64,000 nucleotides of DNA from Thermococcus sp. MV5 (GCF_012027425.1 NZ_SNUE01000001.1:248001-312000); one strand, 5' to 3'. Shown: positions 24,146 to 35,287, numbered from the stretch's first letter. Notes: generated by a model not told the origin, from the sequence alone. A program made the numbers and translations.

Positions 24146-25600
24146 TTATTCCTCCAAACTTTCAACAGCCTTTTTCCAGTTATCTGATTTTTTGAAGTCT
24201 CGTTCTCTGTAAAGTCCCTCTTTAACCAGTATTCCTCTAGCTGCTAAAAGACCAGTTGCAGCGGCGTTTACTATATCCCTCGAAAGCCCTGCGCCATCTC
24301 CAGCCACAAAAATATTCTCCATGTTCGTTTCAAGCAGATCATTAACTTCTACTCTTATAGCATAGTACTTAATCTCGGGAGCATAGAGAAGCGTATGGTC
24401 ACTGGCAACACCTGGAATTACTTTGTCAAGCTTTTCAAGTCCCTCGATTATATTTGTAACAACTCTATGAGGCAAAGCCATTGCTATATCTCCTGGAGTA
24501 ACATGTTTTAAAGTGGGTTCAACATCGCTTTTCTTAATCCTACTCCATGTGCTTCTCCTTCCTCGCCTTAAATCTCCTAATCTCTGCAGTATCGGTTTTC
24601 CTCCTCCAATAGTTGTTGCTAACTGAGCTATGCTCTTTCCATATGCTGTCGTATCTTCCACGGGCTCCGTAAGCTCAATTCTCGTAAGAAAAGCAAAATT
24701 TGTATTATTGCTCTTTTTGCCCCTCATTGAATGCCCATTTACCCCCACATAGCTATCATATTTCTCTTCAACAACAAAGCCGTTTGGATTAGTACAGAAT
24801 GTCCTCACAAAATCATCATAAGTCTCAGTGTATATGTGGAACTTGGGATCATGGTTTATTTTTGTTATTGGATCCATTATTATAGCTGGTACCTCAACTC
24901 TAACCCCTACGTCAATAGGCCCGTGTCTCGAGTGCAGACCAATCTTTTGCGCAACTTCTTGAAACCATTCTGCTCCTCCTCTTCCCGGGGCAACTATTAT
25001 GTAGCGTGTTTTTATTGTAAACGTATCCACTCCTTTCCTAGCAATAACTTCTCCCTCTCTAAATTCTTCCACTTTTGTCCACAGGAGAAACTTAACTCCT
25101 TTATTCTCTAAATGCTCCTTTATGCCCTTTATAACCCCTTTAGTATGATCCGAACCTATGTGGCGCTGGATTATTGGGATAAATTTCACTCCAGCTTGAG
25201 CAGCTCTCCGTTCCCACATCCGTATTTCATCTTCGTCGCCTTTGTAGATTCCTCTAGGAGCACCATGTCTCAAGAGAATCTGATCTACTTCCCAAACAAG
25301 CTGCCAAGAATACATCTCATCTCTTGTAAGCTCTGTTAAATCCCCTCCAATATCCGGTCTTAAGTTTATAGTACCGTCACTAAGTCCTCCTGCTCCTCCC
25401 ACACCACTCATGATATGGCACGGTTTGCACTCGATACAATAGCCAAGTTCATCCATTGGACATATCCGATTTTCAATGTCTCCTCCCTCGTCAATTACCG
25501 CAATTTTCAGGTCGCTCTTTTCTGAAAGTTCATAGGCCGAAAAAAGACCTGCCGGCCCAGCACCAATTATGACAACATCAAACTTTTCTTCAAAATTCAT
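24146..25600 (-). CDS. FAD-dependent oxidoreductase, COG2509 family
   Basis: The 484-aa flavoprotein has an N-terminal dinucleotide-binding motif VIIGAGPAGLFSAYEL and an ED-type acidic residue in AVIDEGGD. A conserved cysteine cluster follows (CPMDELGYCIECKPC, residues about 47-61), then GVGGAGGLSDGTINL, and a C-terminal FAD signature NIFVAGDGAGLSRDIVNAAATGLLAARGI. Members of this uncharacterised family are annotated as dehydrogenases; the cysteines might bind a Fe-S cluster or act in redox. No substrate can be inferred. It is 48 bp upstream of ttuA on the same strand, so co-expression is possible. Confidence 0.85.
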   Translation of the reverse strand: MNFEEKFDVVIIGAGPAGLFSAYELSEKSDLKIAVIDEGGDIENRICPMDELGYCIECKPCHIMSGVGGAGGLSDGTINLRPDIGGDLTELTRDEMYSWQLVWEVDQILLRHGAPRGIYKGDEDEIRMWERRAAQAGVKFIPIIQRHIGSDHTKGVIKGIKEHLENKGVKFLLWTKVEEFREGEVIARKGVDTFTIKTRYIIVAPGRGGAEWFQEVAQKIGLHSRHGPIDVGVRVEVPAIIMDPITKINHDPKFHIYTETYDDFVRTFCTNPNGFVVEEKYDSYVGVNGHSMRGKKSNNTNFAFLTRIELTEPVEDTTAYGKSIAQLATTIGGGKPILQRLGDLRRGRRSTWSRIKKSDVEPTLKHVTPGDIAMALPHRVVTNIIEGLEKLDKVIPGVASDHTLLYAPEIKYYAIRVEVNDLLETNMENIFVAGDGAGLSRDIVNAAATGLLAARGILVKEGLYRERDFKKSDNWKKAVESLEE

Positions 25601-25786
25601 AATTTCCCTTGTCTATGTTTGTAGTCACCGCTCTTATAAACTTTTTGCTTGTTACAAGATTAATATCTCATGCTTTTCCACAAGTTTTTGCCTTAAAAAT
25701 GTATATTTTTAGAGGTCATAACAGAGAGTTTGCTCAAGAAGAGAAAATTTTAAGTTGAGAAGAGAGAAAAACTATAGGGGATAAAT

Positions 25787-26344
25787 GTGGACGACGCCTC
25801 CCTTTCAAACATGCCTAAAGAAGCTAAAAACAAAAAAATAGCAATAATAATAGGCAAAAAGAGACATTTACAACTTCAGAGAAAGGAGGAACTAAGCCAC
25901 AACCTTCGATATATTTCAAAAGTTCCCGTAAAAATCGTTATGGATAAAGATTTTCTAACAGTTCATCCCCAAGACTCATTTACCGTTTTGATAGGAAAGT
26001 TCACAAGCGAGGAAACTTCTGCAATAGTTGTAGACGATGAAGGGAAGTTGTTAGGGTTTATCACAATGAAAGATCTTCTTCAGTTTTTCACAACCCCTAG
26101 AAGGCACTCTGTTGTGGGGTTGGGATTGCTAAAAAAGTACACAATAACGCGAGCTTCCAGAGTGGAGGACATAATGGTGACAAAACCAATAACAATTCAT
26201 GTAGATGATAATCTCGGACATGCGATCAAACTCATGGTGGAAACAGGCAAACATCATCTTCCGGTTGTAGATAGTGAAAAAAAGGTCCATGGGTTGTTGG
26301 AGGTCAAAGACATAATTCGACTTATTAGACTTGTTGCACTCTAA
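25787..26344 (+). CDS. CBS-domain pair protein
   Basis: The 185-aa protein has two CBS motifs: residues about 50-105 (FLTVHPQDSFTVLIGKF through GFITMKDLLQFF) and 125-180 (VEDIMVTKPITIHVDDNLGHAI through GLLEVKDIIRLI). Such a Bateman module binds adenosine nucleotides and senses energy state. It precedes two antiporter genes with an 18-bp gap, so it may gate or regulate them. Start GTG 25787 has GGGGAT 5 nt upstream; the region before CBS1 is lysine-rich and unassigned. Confidence 0.85.
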   Translation: MDDASLSNMPKEAKNKKIAIIIGKKRHLQLQRKEELSHNLRYISKVPVKIVMDKDFLTVHPQDSFTVLIGKFTSEETSAIVVDDEGKLLGFITMKDLLQFFTTPRRHSVVGLGLLKKYTITRASRVEDIMVTKPITIHVDDNLGHAIKLMVETGKHHLPVVDSEKKVHGLLEVKDIIRLIRLVAL

Positions 26345-26362
26345 TCAGCAGGAGATGAAAGT

Positions 26363-27505
26363 ATGGATGTATTCCTTGAACTTGCAGTGATTCTGATAGT
26401 GGCCAAACTATTTGGTTATATTGCTACAAAAGTAAAAATGCCTGGAGCTCTTGGGCAACTTATTGGAGGAATGCTTATTGGTCCCTCCATTCTCAGTATA
26501 GTAAGCTATTCCGAGGGGGTTCATTTAATAAGTGAAATGGGGGTAGTTCTATTACTTTTCCTTGCTGGCCTTGAAACGGATGTTGAAGAATTCAAGAGTG
26601 TTGGACTACCTGCTTTTCTGGTAGCTATAGGAGGAGTAACAGTGCCCTTCGCGTTAGGGTACTTTGTTTCCGAGGGATTTGGATATGAAAAGATGGAGGC
26701 ATTGTTCCTAGCAGGTATCTTAACAGCCACCAGTGTTGGACTAACTGCAAGTATTTTGATGGAAATGAAAAGACTCCGAACAAAAGAAGGAACAGCAATT
26801 TTAGCTGCCGCAGTTGTTGATGATATATTAGGAATTATAGTGCTTACCACATTGATAGCCATGCATAGAAAAGGACATGTATATGTAGAAGATCTTGGAA
26901 TATTAATTGGAGAGATAATTATATTTTTCATAATAAGTTGGCTTGTTGGAAAACCTGTTATCAAAGAAATTTTGATGCTTTCAGAGAGAATTGACTTGCC
27001 AGAAACCTTAACAGCATTCGCTCTCGCTTTAACACTCATCTTCGCCTATATAGCTGAACAGTTCAAAATAGCAGGAATAACAGGAGCCTATTTAGCAGGA
27101 GTTTTGATGGCTCAAACAGACGAAGCAAAAAGAATAACTGACAGAATAATAACCCTTTCATACTCCCTGTTTGTTCCTGTTTTCCTCGTTGGGATTGGGG
27201 TTAACACTGATCTGAGTATCCTCCTTCATGCAGGGTTCTTCGCAATAGTTTACTCAATAATAGCAGTCATGGGGAAGATATTAGGCTGTGGTGTTGGAGC
27301 CTTAGCAGCCAGGTTTAGTCCAAAAGACGCCCTCAAAGTGGGCGTAGGAATGGTTCCCAGAATGGAGGTTGCTTTAATTATGGCCAATGTTGCACTGACA
27401 GAAGGAGTATTTGACAAAGGTATCTTTTCAATTCCGGTTACAATGGTAATAATTACCACATTCGTTACACCACCCCTTCTAAAATGGGCCTTCTCGAGGG
27501 ATTAG
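26363..27505 (+). CDS. Cation:proton antiporter, CPA2 family (first of tandem pair)
   Basis: The 380-aa protein has about 12 transmembrane helices and a KefB/NapA-type core: GALGQLIGGMLIGPSIL, LLLFLAGLETDVEEF and the ion-site helix AAAVVDDILGIIVLT with paired aspartates. The conserved HxxIAGxxGAYLAGxxxA-like segment is FKIAGITGAYLAGVLMAQ. It should exchange Na+ or K+ for H+. AGGAGATG precedes ATG 26363. One base separates it from the second antiporter gene. Confidence 0.88.
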   Translation: MDVFLELAVILIVAKLFGYIATKVKMPGALGQLIGGMLIGPSILSIVSYSEGVHLISEMGVVLLLFLAGLETDVEEFKSVGLPAFLVAIGGVTVPFALGYFVSEGFGYEKMEALFLAGILTATSVGLTASILMEMKRLRTKEGTAILAAAVVDDILGIIVLTTLIAMHRKGHVYVEDLGILIGEIIIFFIISWLVGKPVIKEILMLSERIDLPETLTAFALALTLIFAYIAEQFKIAGITGAYLAGVLMAQTDEAKRITDRIITLSYSLFVPVFLVGIGVNTDLSILLHAGFFAIVYSIIAVMGKILGCGVGALAARFSPKDALKVGVGMVPRMEVALIMANVALTEGVFDKGIFSIPVTMVIITTFVTPPLLKWAFSRD

Positions 27506-27506
27506 T

Positions 27507-28670
27507 ATGGAGACAATACTTGTGATTGCCCTAATGCTTGCAGTGGCTAAACTTCTCGGGTGGGTATTTGAAAAAATCGGCCAACCCGTAGTCCTCGGAC
27601 AAATTTTAGGTGGATTACTCATAGGACTTTTTGCAGAAAGCAATGAGATAATTAGAGAGTTCTCTAACCTTGGAGTTCTCTTGCTTTTATTCCTAGCAGG
27701 AATTGAAAGTGACCTTACCGAGTTTAAGCGAGTTGGAAAGCCAAGTACCCTCGTCGCTGGTATAGGAGTAGCATTCGCCTTTATACTTGGATTTTTAGTT
27801 GCATATCCATTTGTAGAGTTCCATGAAGCTCTTCTTTATGGTGCAATAATGACCCCAACAAGTGTCAGTATAACCGTGAAAGTCCTAATGGAGCTTAGGA
27901 AACTTAGAACTAGAGAAGGCACAACTATTTTGGCTGCTGCAGTTGTTGATGATGTATTAGGAATACTCGTCCTAACTGTAATAATATCTCTCCTCCGTGA
28001 AGGAACTATCGATTATAAAACTATCCTTGAGATTGTTATTGAGGTTAGCGGATTCCTAGCAGTTTTTCTGTATTTCGGACCAGTCTTTGCAGAAAAGGCT
28101 TTTAGAAGAATTTCCCGCATAGACTTACCTGAGTCTACGACAGCATTCGCAATAGTCTTTCTAATAATTTTTGCTTACATGGCCGAACATCTAAACCTAG
28201 CGTCTATTCTGGGAGCATATTTAGTAGGATTAACGATTGGTCAGACAAACTATCGAAAGCAAGTTGAAGACCATGTGAGCATTCTTGGTTACTCTCTGTT
28301 TATCCCCCTTTTCTTTGTAGAAGTGGGAATGAGAATTGAGCCCAGTTATATTTTACATGCTAGCCTTTTCGCGATTTTATACACCATTGCCGCAATAATA
28401 AGTAAAGTCGTCGGCTGTGGAGCCGGGGCATATCTAGCAGGTTTTGACTTCAGCACCTCCCTAAAAATCGGAGTTGGAATGATCCCCAGACTGGGTGTTG
28501 AGCTTGCAATGCTTACAATAGCTCTAAAAAGTGGCGTCATTGGTCCAGATGCCCTAACAATAGCTATATCTATGGTGTTTGTGACTACGATTTTAACACC
28601 TCCTCTACTAAAATGGACCTACTATTCAAAAGCTCCTTCCGTCAAAACAGTTAAGACCTCGGAAAAATAA
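27507..28670 (+). CDS. Cation:proton antiporter, CPA2 family (second of tandem pair)
   Basis: The 387-aa paralogue of the preceding gene aligns over its full length: GQPVVLGQILGGLLIGLFAE, LLLFLAGIESDLTEF, AAAVVDDVLGILVLTV and LNLASILGAYLVGLTIGQ. The pair of aspartates in the ion-binding helix is kept. A tandem duplication followed by divergence is likely. The pair may form a heterodimer or cover different ion or pH ranges. Start ATG 27507 lies immediately after the previous stop. Confidence 0.88.
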   Translation: METILVIALMLAVAKLLGWVFEKIGQPVVLGQILGGLLIGLFAESNEIIREFSNLGVLLLLFLAGIESDLTEFKRVGKPSTLVAGIGVAFAFILGFLVAYPFVEFHEALLYGAIMTPTSVSITVKVLMELRKLRTREGTTILAAAVVDDVLGILVLTVIISLLREGTIDYKTILEIVIEVSGFLAVFLYFGPVFAEKAFRRISRIDLPESTTAFAIVFLIIFAYMAEHLNLASILGAYLVGLTIGQTNYRKQVEDHVSILGYSLFIPLFFVEVGMRIEPSYILHASLFAILYTIAAIISKVVGCGAGAYLAGFDFSTSLKIGVGMIPRLGVELAMLTIALKSGVIGPDALTIAISMVFVTTILTPPLLKWTYYSKAPSVKTVKTSEK

Positions 28671-28784
28671 AATAAAACTCCTATTAACAGAGACTCTTTT
28701 CAACTCTTTTGAAAGAAAATTATTTATATTTGAAGAAACTATAAATTGTGAATATAATATGAAAAGATTCTAGGTGTGGTATAT

Positions 28785-29054
28785 ATGGTCTATGTAATCC
28801 TCAGGGAGGAGATAGCCAATGGGAAGCTTAAAAAACTCACTCTTCTACTCGGGGATAAAGAACAGTTGAATAATTTCATTTACGAAGAACTAAACAGATT
28901 TTATAAAGAAGGAGGGAGTTTTTCAAAGAGAAAAGAAACTGAAGACAGACTTTATGAGGTTTGGGAGCTACGCAAGTCTACCGGAGAAATCATTGAACTA
29001 AGATTCTATGTGTTTGGAAACGAAGATATAGATGTTATTGAAATAGTGAGCTAA
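28785..29054 (+). CDS. Hypothetical protein (89 aa)
   Basis: A small alpha/beta protein: VYVILREEIANGKLKKLTLLLGDKEQLNNFIYEELNRFYKEG followed by charged strands (YEVWELRKSTGEIIELRFYVF, IDVIEIVS). I recognise no family. AGGTG 8 nt before ATG 28785 favours this start over GTG 28776. A TATA box (AAATTATTTATATTTG, about 28719-28734) gives it its own promoter, independent of the antiporters. Confidence 0.6.
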   Translation: MVYVILREEIANGKLKKLTLLLGDKEQLNNFIYEELNRFYKEGGSFSKRKETEDRLYEVWELRKSTGEIIELRFYVFGNEDIDVIEIVS

Positions 29055-29092
29055 TTCCTCCAATCCCATCCACCCTGAATAGAGAAGGTCTA

Positions 29093-29170
29093 TGGTGCGG
29101 TGGCCGGGATTCGAACCCGGGTCACCGGCTTGGGAGGCCGGTGTCCTAGACCAGGCTAGACTACCACCGC
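29093..29170 (-). tRNA. tRNA-Gly (anticodon CCC)
   Basis: On the minus strand the gene starts GCGGTGGTAGTCTAGCC and ends CCACCGC with discriminator A and an encoded CCA (29093-29095). The acceptor stem is GCGGTGG/CCACCGC. The anticodon stem CCGGC/GCCGG closes the loop CTCCCAA, whose central triplet is CCC (reads GGG, glycine). The T arm is CCGGG-TTCGAAT-CCCGG. No intron is seen. A TATA-like TATATTATTC lies just upstream near 29180-29190. Confidence 0.96.
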
Positions 29171-29205
29171 CCAACGAAGAATAATATAAAAAAGGTTTAA
29201 AAGCT

Positions 29206-29631
29206 TTACTTTAGGCGCTCTAAGATTATGGAAGGACAAACCTTTGTAACTCCGTCAATTTTTCCTATTTTATTTGACATTATATCCGCTAAATCTTCCC
29301 CATCTTTTGCCCATATCTCTGCCATGATCATGTGATCTCCACTTGAGAGGTACAATTCCCTAACAAACTCAAATGCTTTCAGTTTTTCAGCAACTTCAAA
29401 AAGCTTCTCTGGTCTTGTATCAACGCCAGTAAGGCTTATCAAATTATAACCTAGTCTTTGTGGATCCACTTTTATAGTATACTGACGTATAATTCCCTTT
29501 TCTTCTAATCCCCGTACTCTCTTTCTGACTGCTGTTTCACTTATACCCAAGATCTTTGCTATTTCTGTGAAAGGCATCCTTGCATCCTTTGTCAACATTT
29601 CAATTATGACCTTATCTCGTTCGTCTAGCAT
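29206..29631 (-). CDS. lrpA: Lrp/AsnC-family transcriptional regulator LrpA
   Basis: The 141-aa protein has an N-terminal HTH ([40 protein letters not shown]) and a C-terminal RAM effector/oligomerisation domain ([40 protein letters not shown]). It closely matches the pattern I recall for P. furiosus LrpA, an autoregulator that blocks RNA polymerase recruitment at its own promoter. A TATA-like AGTTAATATACC lies about 40 nt upstream of ATG 29631. The tRNA-Gly gene follows on the same strand 35 bp downstream. Confidence 0.92.
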   Translation of the reverse strand: MLDERDKVIIEMLTKDARMPFTEIAKILGISETAVRKRVRGLEEKGIIRQYTIKVDPQRLGYNLISLTGVDTRPEKLFEVAEKLKAFEFVRELYLSSGDHMIMAEIWAKDGEDLADIMSNKIGKIDGVTKVCPSIILERLK

Positions 29632-29682
29632 AAACCCACCTCACCGTTGTTTTATCAAACAGGTATATTAACTTTTTGAACC

Positions 29683-30942
29683 CTATATTTTGCTTTTCAA
29701 ATTTAGTTTTGCAATAATTTCAACATGGGGAGTATGAGGAAACATATCAAGGCCCACTATTTGCTCAATGAGATAACTCTCTTTAAGCTTTTCTAAGTTT
29801 TCAGAGAAGGTTTTTGGGTTACATGAGACATAAACTAGTGTCTCGGGCAAATCCCTTAGTAGTTTCTTTATGAGCTTTGGATGAAGACCCGCTCTAGGAG
29901 GATCCACAATAACAGTATCGTAAACTCCTAGATTTCTCACACCTTTGTCAGTGCCTACTCTAAATTCAGCATTTACCTTGTTTATTCTAGCATTTCTATT
30001 AGCCATTTCTACGGCAAAAGGATTCACTTCAATCCCTTCTACTTGAAAACCCCTCTTTGCTAAATAAACTCCAAAGGTTCCTACTCCAGAGTAGAGGTCA
30101 AGAACTCTTTCCCCATCTACAAATTCGCTGACCTTTTTTACAAGATTAACAGCCTGATAGGAGTTTGTCTGGAAAAATGAATTTGGATGGATAAAATATG
30201 TAACATCATCAAGTCTCTCCCTAATAAACTCCTCTCGCCAAAAGTTTCTTGGTTCTCCATAGGATACATCACTTTTAGTATTGTTGACACTCCAATAAAG
30301 AGAAGTCGCAAAATCAAAGTACTCAAAAATTCTTTCAGGAAGCTCTCCTTCAGAGGTCACTAAGGTTATCATAAAATCTCCAGTAAATTTGCCCTCTCGT
30401 AATACGATATACCTTAGAAAGCCCGTATTTTTCTTCAGATCCCATGGTGCCAATTTATAATCTTCAATGAGGTCTCGTAGGAATTTTAGAGCTTTTTTAC
30501 TTTTATTCCCAAACACATCACATTTCTCTATATCAACAACATTCCACCAAGTACCTCTTTTTCTAAACCCAATACCTCTAGTTGTTATTGCAATATCAAT
30601 CCTGTTCCTATATCCATATATTCTAGGAGAGGGAATCACGTCAACTTGAAGCTGCAAAAGCTCGAATAATTTCTGTTCTTTAAACTCTATTTGCTCTTTA
30701 TAAGGAAAATGTTGTAACAAACAACCTCCACAAATGCCAAAGTATTCACACTTCGGTTCAATCCTAGAAGAAGACATCTCAACTATTTCGTAATCATGGG
30801 CCACAAGTTTTCTTTTTTCCCTACGCCACTTTCTAATATCAACTATATCCCCTGGAACAGTGAAAGGCACTAGTATCTTCTTCCCGCCAACCTCAGTTTC
30901 CCCAAATCCCTCAGAACTTAGCTTTTTTATCTTCACTCGCAT
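29683..30942 (-). CDS. tRNA/rRNA (uracil-5-)-methyltransferase, RlmD/TrmA family
   Basis: The 419-aa enzyme has an N-terminal TRAM-like beta barrel (MRVKIKKLSSEGFGETEVGGKKILVPFTVPGDIV), a [4Fe-4S] site (CEYFGICGGC near residue 64 and CDVFGNKS near 140), SAM motif VLDLYSGVGTFGVYLAKRG, DPPRAGLH and the catalytic cysteine in YVSCNPKTF. In Pyrococcus two paralogues exist, one making m5U54 in tRNA and one acting on 23S rRNA. Sequence alone does not let me choose between them here. Confidence 0.88.
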   Translation of the reverse strand: MRVKIKKLSSEGFGETEVGGKKILVPFTVPGDIVDIRKWRREKRKLVAHDYEIVEMSSSRIEPKCEYFGICGGCLLQHFPYKEQIEFKEQKLFELLQLQVDVIPSPRIYGYRNRIDIAITTRGIGFRKRGTWWNVVDIEKCDVFGNKSKKALKFLRDLIEDYKLAPWDLKKNTGFLRYIVLREGKFTGDFMITLVTSEGELPERIFEYFDFATSLYWSVNNTKSDVSYGEPRNFWREEFIRERLDDVTYFIHPNSFFQTNSYQAVNLVKKVSEFVDGERVLDLYSGVGTFGVYLAKRGFQVEGIEVNPFAVEMANRNARINKVNAEFRVGTDKGVRNLGVYDTVIVDPPRAGLHPKLIKKLLRDLPETLVYVSCNPKTFSENLEKLKESYLIEQIVGLDMFPHTPHVEIIAKLNLKSKI

Positions 30943-31083
30943 GTGCCAAAATTTAAAATATTCCTATAAAAATGTGCCGTCTAAAAAAGAGAATAATTCC
31001 CTCGTTAACTTGTCAAAATGTCAACACCATTGCAAGAAATATTTATTAGAAACAAAAACAATACATTATTTGGTGTCTTCAGA

Positions 31084-31296
31084 ATGGTTGTCAAAAAAGA
31101 CATTATTTACAAACTATTAGTGACAAAAAAGAAGGCGACTTCTTTACAAAAGTTGAGTGAAGAACTGGAGACCCCAATGCCATGGCTTCTCCATACATTA
31201 AAAAGTTTGGAATCAGAGGGGCTTGTTGAAATATTCTATGGAAACGAAAAAGCTGCAATAATGATCAAAGCAAAAACTCTTGAAGATTATTTTTAG
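31084..31296 (+). CDS. Small winged-helix DNA-binding protein
   Basis: The 70-aa protein is almost entirely a winged HTH: DIIYKLLVTKKKATSLQKLSEELETPMPWLLHTLKSLESEGLVEIFYGNEKAAIMIKAKTL. It is probably a transcription regulator; its target is unknown. ATG 31084 fits a TATA box near 31034-31045 and GGTG about 10 nt upstream. The reading frame upstream to 31018 lies across that promoter and is not expected to be translated. It is convergent with pyrE. Confidence 0.65.
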   Translation: MVVKKDIIYKLLVTKKKATSLQKLSEELETPMPWLLHTLKSLESEGLVEIFYGNEKAAIMIKAKTLEDYF

Positions 31297-31309
31297 TCTC
31301 TTATTTACT

Positions 31310-31864
31310 TCACTTTTCTCTATATTTAAAGAGCTCCCCAACTGTTACCAAGGGGATTAATGTATAACCTTCTTTTTCCAGAGTTTGCTTGGCACCCTCT
31401 TCCCGATCAACAACCACAATGATAGCCACTATATTGGCACCTTCCCCTTCCAAAATCTTAGCTGCTCTAAGTACACTACCCCCTGTTGTTGTAACATCTT
31501 CTACAAGAAGAACTCTATCCCCTATTTTTACCTCTCCTTCAACTTGTTTTCCCGTCCCATAATCCTTCTTCTTTTTACGTACTATTAAAAGAGGTTTATC
31601 GGCTATTAAAGCCAATGAAACTACAATAGGAACTGCCCCGAGCTCTGGACCTGCTATTTTATCGTACTCAAGACCAAAGCTCTCTGCCTTAGCTTTTATA
31701 AGAGAAGCGATTATTTTTAAGGCTTGAGGATTTGTTATAAGTTTTTTGATATTAATATAATAGTTGCTCTGTTTTCCTGAGCTAAGAACAAAGTTTCCAA
31801 ATTCAATAGCACCCTCTCTGAAAATCAGCTCAATCAAAAGCTCCTTTTCTTTTAACATTTCCAT
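31310..31864 (-). CDS. pyrE: Orotate phosphoribosyltransferase
   Basis: The 184-aa enzyme transfers ribose-5-phosphate from PRPP to orotate, forming OMP. It has the PRPP-binding motif [19 protein letters not shown], the flexible-loop lysines [17 protein letters not shown] and the family N-terminus [21 protein letters not shown] 31864 is preceded by GGTGG with 5-nt spacing. It is divergent from pyrB across a 78-bp region with a shared palindromic TATA, so all UMP-pathway genes of this locus can be co-regulated. Confidence 0.94.
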   Translation of the reverse strand: MEMLKEKELLIELIFREGAIEFGNFVLSSGKQSNYYINIKKLITNPQALKIIASLIKAKAESFGLEYDKIAGPELGAVPIVVSLALIADKPLLIVRKKKKDYGTGKQVEGEVKIGDRVLLVEDVTTTGGSVLRAAKILEGEGANIVAIIVVVDREEGAKQTLEKEGYTLIPLVTVGELFKYREK

Positions 31865-31904
31865 GTAAACCACCCCCACATTTCCAAAAATATGTTAACA
31901 AAAA

Positions 31905-33312
<1,408 letters not shown>

Positions 33313-33321
33313 GGACTAAAC

Positions 33322-34587
33322 ATGATAATTAAAGGTGAGATACTATCTCACAGCTATCAAGGGAAAGGATACATTGTAATAAAAAATGGGATAATCAAAA
33401 AAGTCCAACATAATAAACCTAAAGAAGAAGGAGAGTTTATAGATGCAGGAGACAAACTCGTGATTCCTGGTTTAATAGACATGCACGCTCATTTCAGAGA
33501 ACCAGGTTATGAACATAGAGAGACTATAGAGAGTGGCTCAAAAGCTGCTGTCCATGGAGGAGTTACTACTGTGGCGATAATGCCAAACACGAATCCTCCA
33601 CTAGACAATATCGAAACCATTGAATATGTAAAAAAACGAGCTCAACAAGTGGGGCTCATCGATATCCTCCCAGTAGGAGCAATAACAAAAAAGAGACGTG
33701 GAAAAGAGCTTGTAGATTTTAAAATCCTAAGTCCACATGTAGTTGCATTTAGCGACGATGGAACAACCCCTCAAAGTTTTAAAGTGTTTCTCAAGGCAGC
33801 ACAGCTGGCAAGAGCCGTAGGAAAGCCAATTGCTGACCATGCGGAAATAACAGAATTATCTGGGGGAAGTATAAGGGAGGGTAAATTTTCAAGGGTTTAC
33901 AGAATAAGTGGAATCCCAGATATTGCTGAATCAATAGCTGTTGCAAGGGACGTTGAGATTGCTCGGTATACTGGAGCCCACATCCACGTCCAACACTTAT
34001 CCACAAGTGCCTCTGTCAAAATTCTAAGAGATGGGAAGAAAAGAGGAGCGCCAGTAACAGCCGAGGTAACTCATCACCATCTACTTTTTACTGATGAGGA
34101 TTTAAGAGATCGATCTCCTTTTAAAAAAGTTAATCCTCCACTTCCAAGAAAAGAAGACCAAGAAGAGCTCATAAAGGGCCTCTTAGATGGTACAATCGAT
34201 ATAATAGTTACTGATCACGCCCCTTATTCAAAAGAAGAAAAATCTACAAACATAGAAGAGGCTCCATTTGGAATAAGTGGTATCGAGACCCTTCTCTCTT
34301 CACTTTTCATTATAGCTGAGAAATATGAAATACCCTTTAAGGTTCTTTTGGAGAAAGTTACTTGGAGACCAGCCCAGCTTTTCGACTTAGGTCTCAAGGG
34401 AGACATCACCCCTGGATATTCAGGAGATGTTGTGATAGTCGATCCAAACAAAACATGGAGGGTTAATGAAGAAAGTCTCTTTTCAAAAGGTAAAAATACA
34501 CCATTTTTAAACAGAACTCTTCCAGGAGTTATTGAATTAACGATTAAAAATGGCAAAATTGTATACAGGAGGGATAGTGTTGATTGA
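33322..34587 (+). CDS. pyrC: Dihydroorotase
   Basis: The 421-aa amidohydrolase closes carbamoyl-aspartate to dihydroorotate. Metal-binding motifs are GLIDMHAHFREPGYEHRETI, a carboxylated-lysine-containing SFKVFLKAAQ segment, ADHAEI, HIHVQHLS and VTDHAPYSKEEK. It is the long (type I, about 420 aa) form. It starts 9 bp after pyrI and overlaps pyrK by 11 bp. Confidence 0.94.
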   Translation: MIIKGEILSHSYQGKGYIVIKNGIIKKVQHNKPKEEGEFIDAGDKLVIPGLIDMHAHFREPGYEHRETIESGSKAAVHGGVTTVAIMPNTNPPLDNIETIEYVKKRAQQVGLIDILPVGAITKKRRGKELVDFKILSPHVVAFSDDGTTPQSFKVFLKAAQLARAVGKPIADHAEITELSGGSIREGKFSRVYRISGIPDIAESIAVARDVEIARYTGAHIHVQHLSTSASVKILRDGKKRGAPVTAEVTHHHLLFTDEDLRDRSPFKKVNPPLPRKEDQEELIKGLLDGTIDIIVTDHAPYSKEEKSTNIEEAPFGISGIETLLSSLFIIAEKYEIPFKVLLEKVTWRPAQLFDLGLKGDITPGYSGDVVIVDPNKTWRVNEESLFSKGKNTPFLNRTLPGVIELTIKNGKIVYRRDSVD

Positions 34588-35287
34588 AGCTGAACTTAAG
34601 AAAAAGAGAATAAGCGGCGACTATGGATTTTTTATTTTCAAGCTTCAGGAAGAGATAGAAAACCCAGATGCAGGCCAATTTGTAATGCTTAAGGCCCCAG
34701 ACGAGCCAATTTTAGCAAAACCATTCTCCATATACTCATATAAGAATAGAGAACTCATATTGTTCATAAAGCGTGTTGGGAGGCTAACAGGGAGAATATT
34801 CTCAAGTCCTATTGGAGAAATTTTCTATGTAAGAGGACCTCATGGAAATCCCTACGTTAGCTCAATAGATTTAACGAAACGGTACATCCTAGTTGGAGGA
34901 GGAAGTGGAATTTCCCCATTAAACTTCTTTTCTGAACTCCATCCAGAGCTAACATATACAAAATTATATGGGTTCAAAGAAGGGCATATAAGAAAACTCT
35001 TTAATGAAAATGAACAGAAACACCTCGTAATAGAAGAAGAAACCGGACATACCGTTGTAGATGTTCTTAACGAGCTAATTTCAAAGGAAGTTGGAATAAT
35101 AGCCTGTGGTCCTATTCCAATGCTAAAAAACTTGCCTAAAAATGCGTATGTATCTCTTGAAGCTGTAATGGGATGTGGGATTGGAACGTGCAAAAGTTGT
35201 GCCGTGAAGACTACAGATGGTATAAAGCTCGTCTGCAAAGATGGCCCCTTATTCAGAAAGGAGGAGATAACATGGGAGTGGATTTAA
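34577..35287 (+). CDS. pyrK: Dihydroorotate dehydrogenase B, electron transfer subunit
   Basis: The 236-aa flavo-iron-sulfur protein has an FAD domain (AKPFSIYSYKNRELILFIKRVGRLT), an NAD-binding domain (YILVGGGSGISPLNFFSEL, IIACGPIPMLKNL) and the [2Fe-2S] motif CGIGTCKSCAVKTTDGIKLVC. It passes electrons from PyrD to NAD+. AGGAGG at 34567-34572 lies before GTG 34577 and TTG 34580; either may initiate. Codons further 5' to 34550 lie upstream of this ribosome binding site. Confidence 0.92.
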   Translation: MLIEAELKKKRISGDYGFFIFKLQEEIENPDAGQFVMLKAPDEPILAKPFSIYSYKNRELILFIKRVGRLTGRIFSSPIGEIFYVRGPHGNPYVSSIDLTKRYILVGGGSGISPLNFFSELHPELTYTKLYGFKEGHIRKLFNENEQKHLVIEEETGHTVVDVLNELISKEVGIIACGPIPMLKNLPKNAYVSLEAVMGCGIGTCKSCAVKTTDGIKLVCKDGPLFRKEEITWEWI

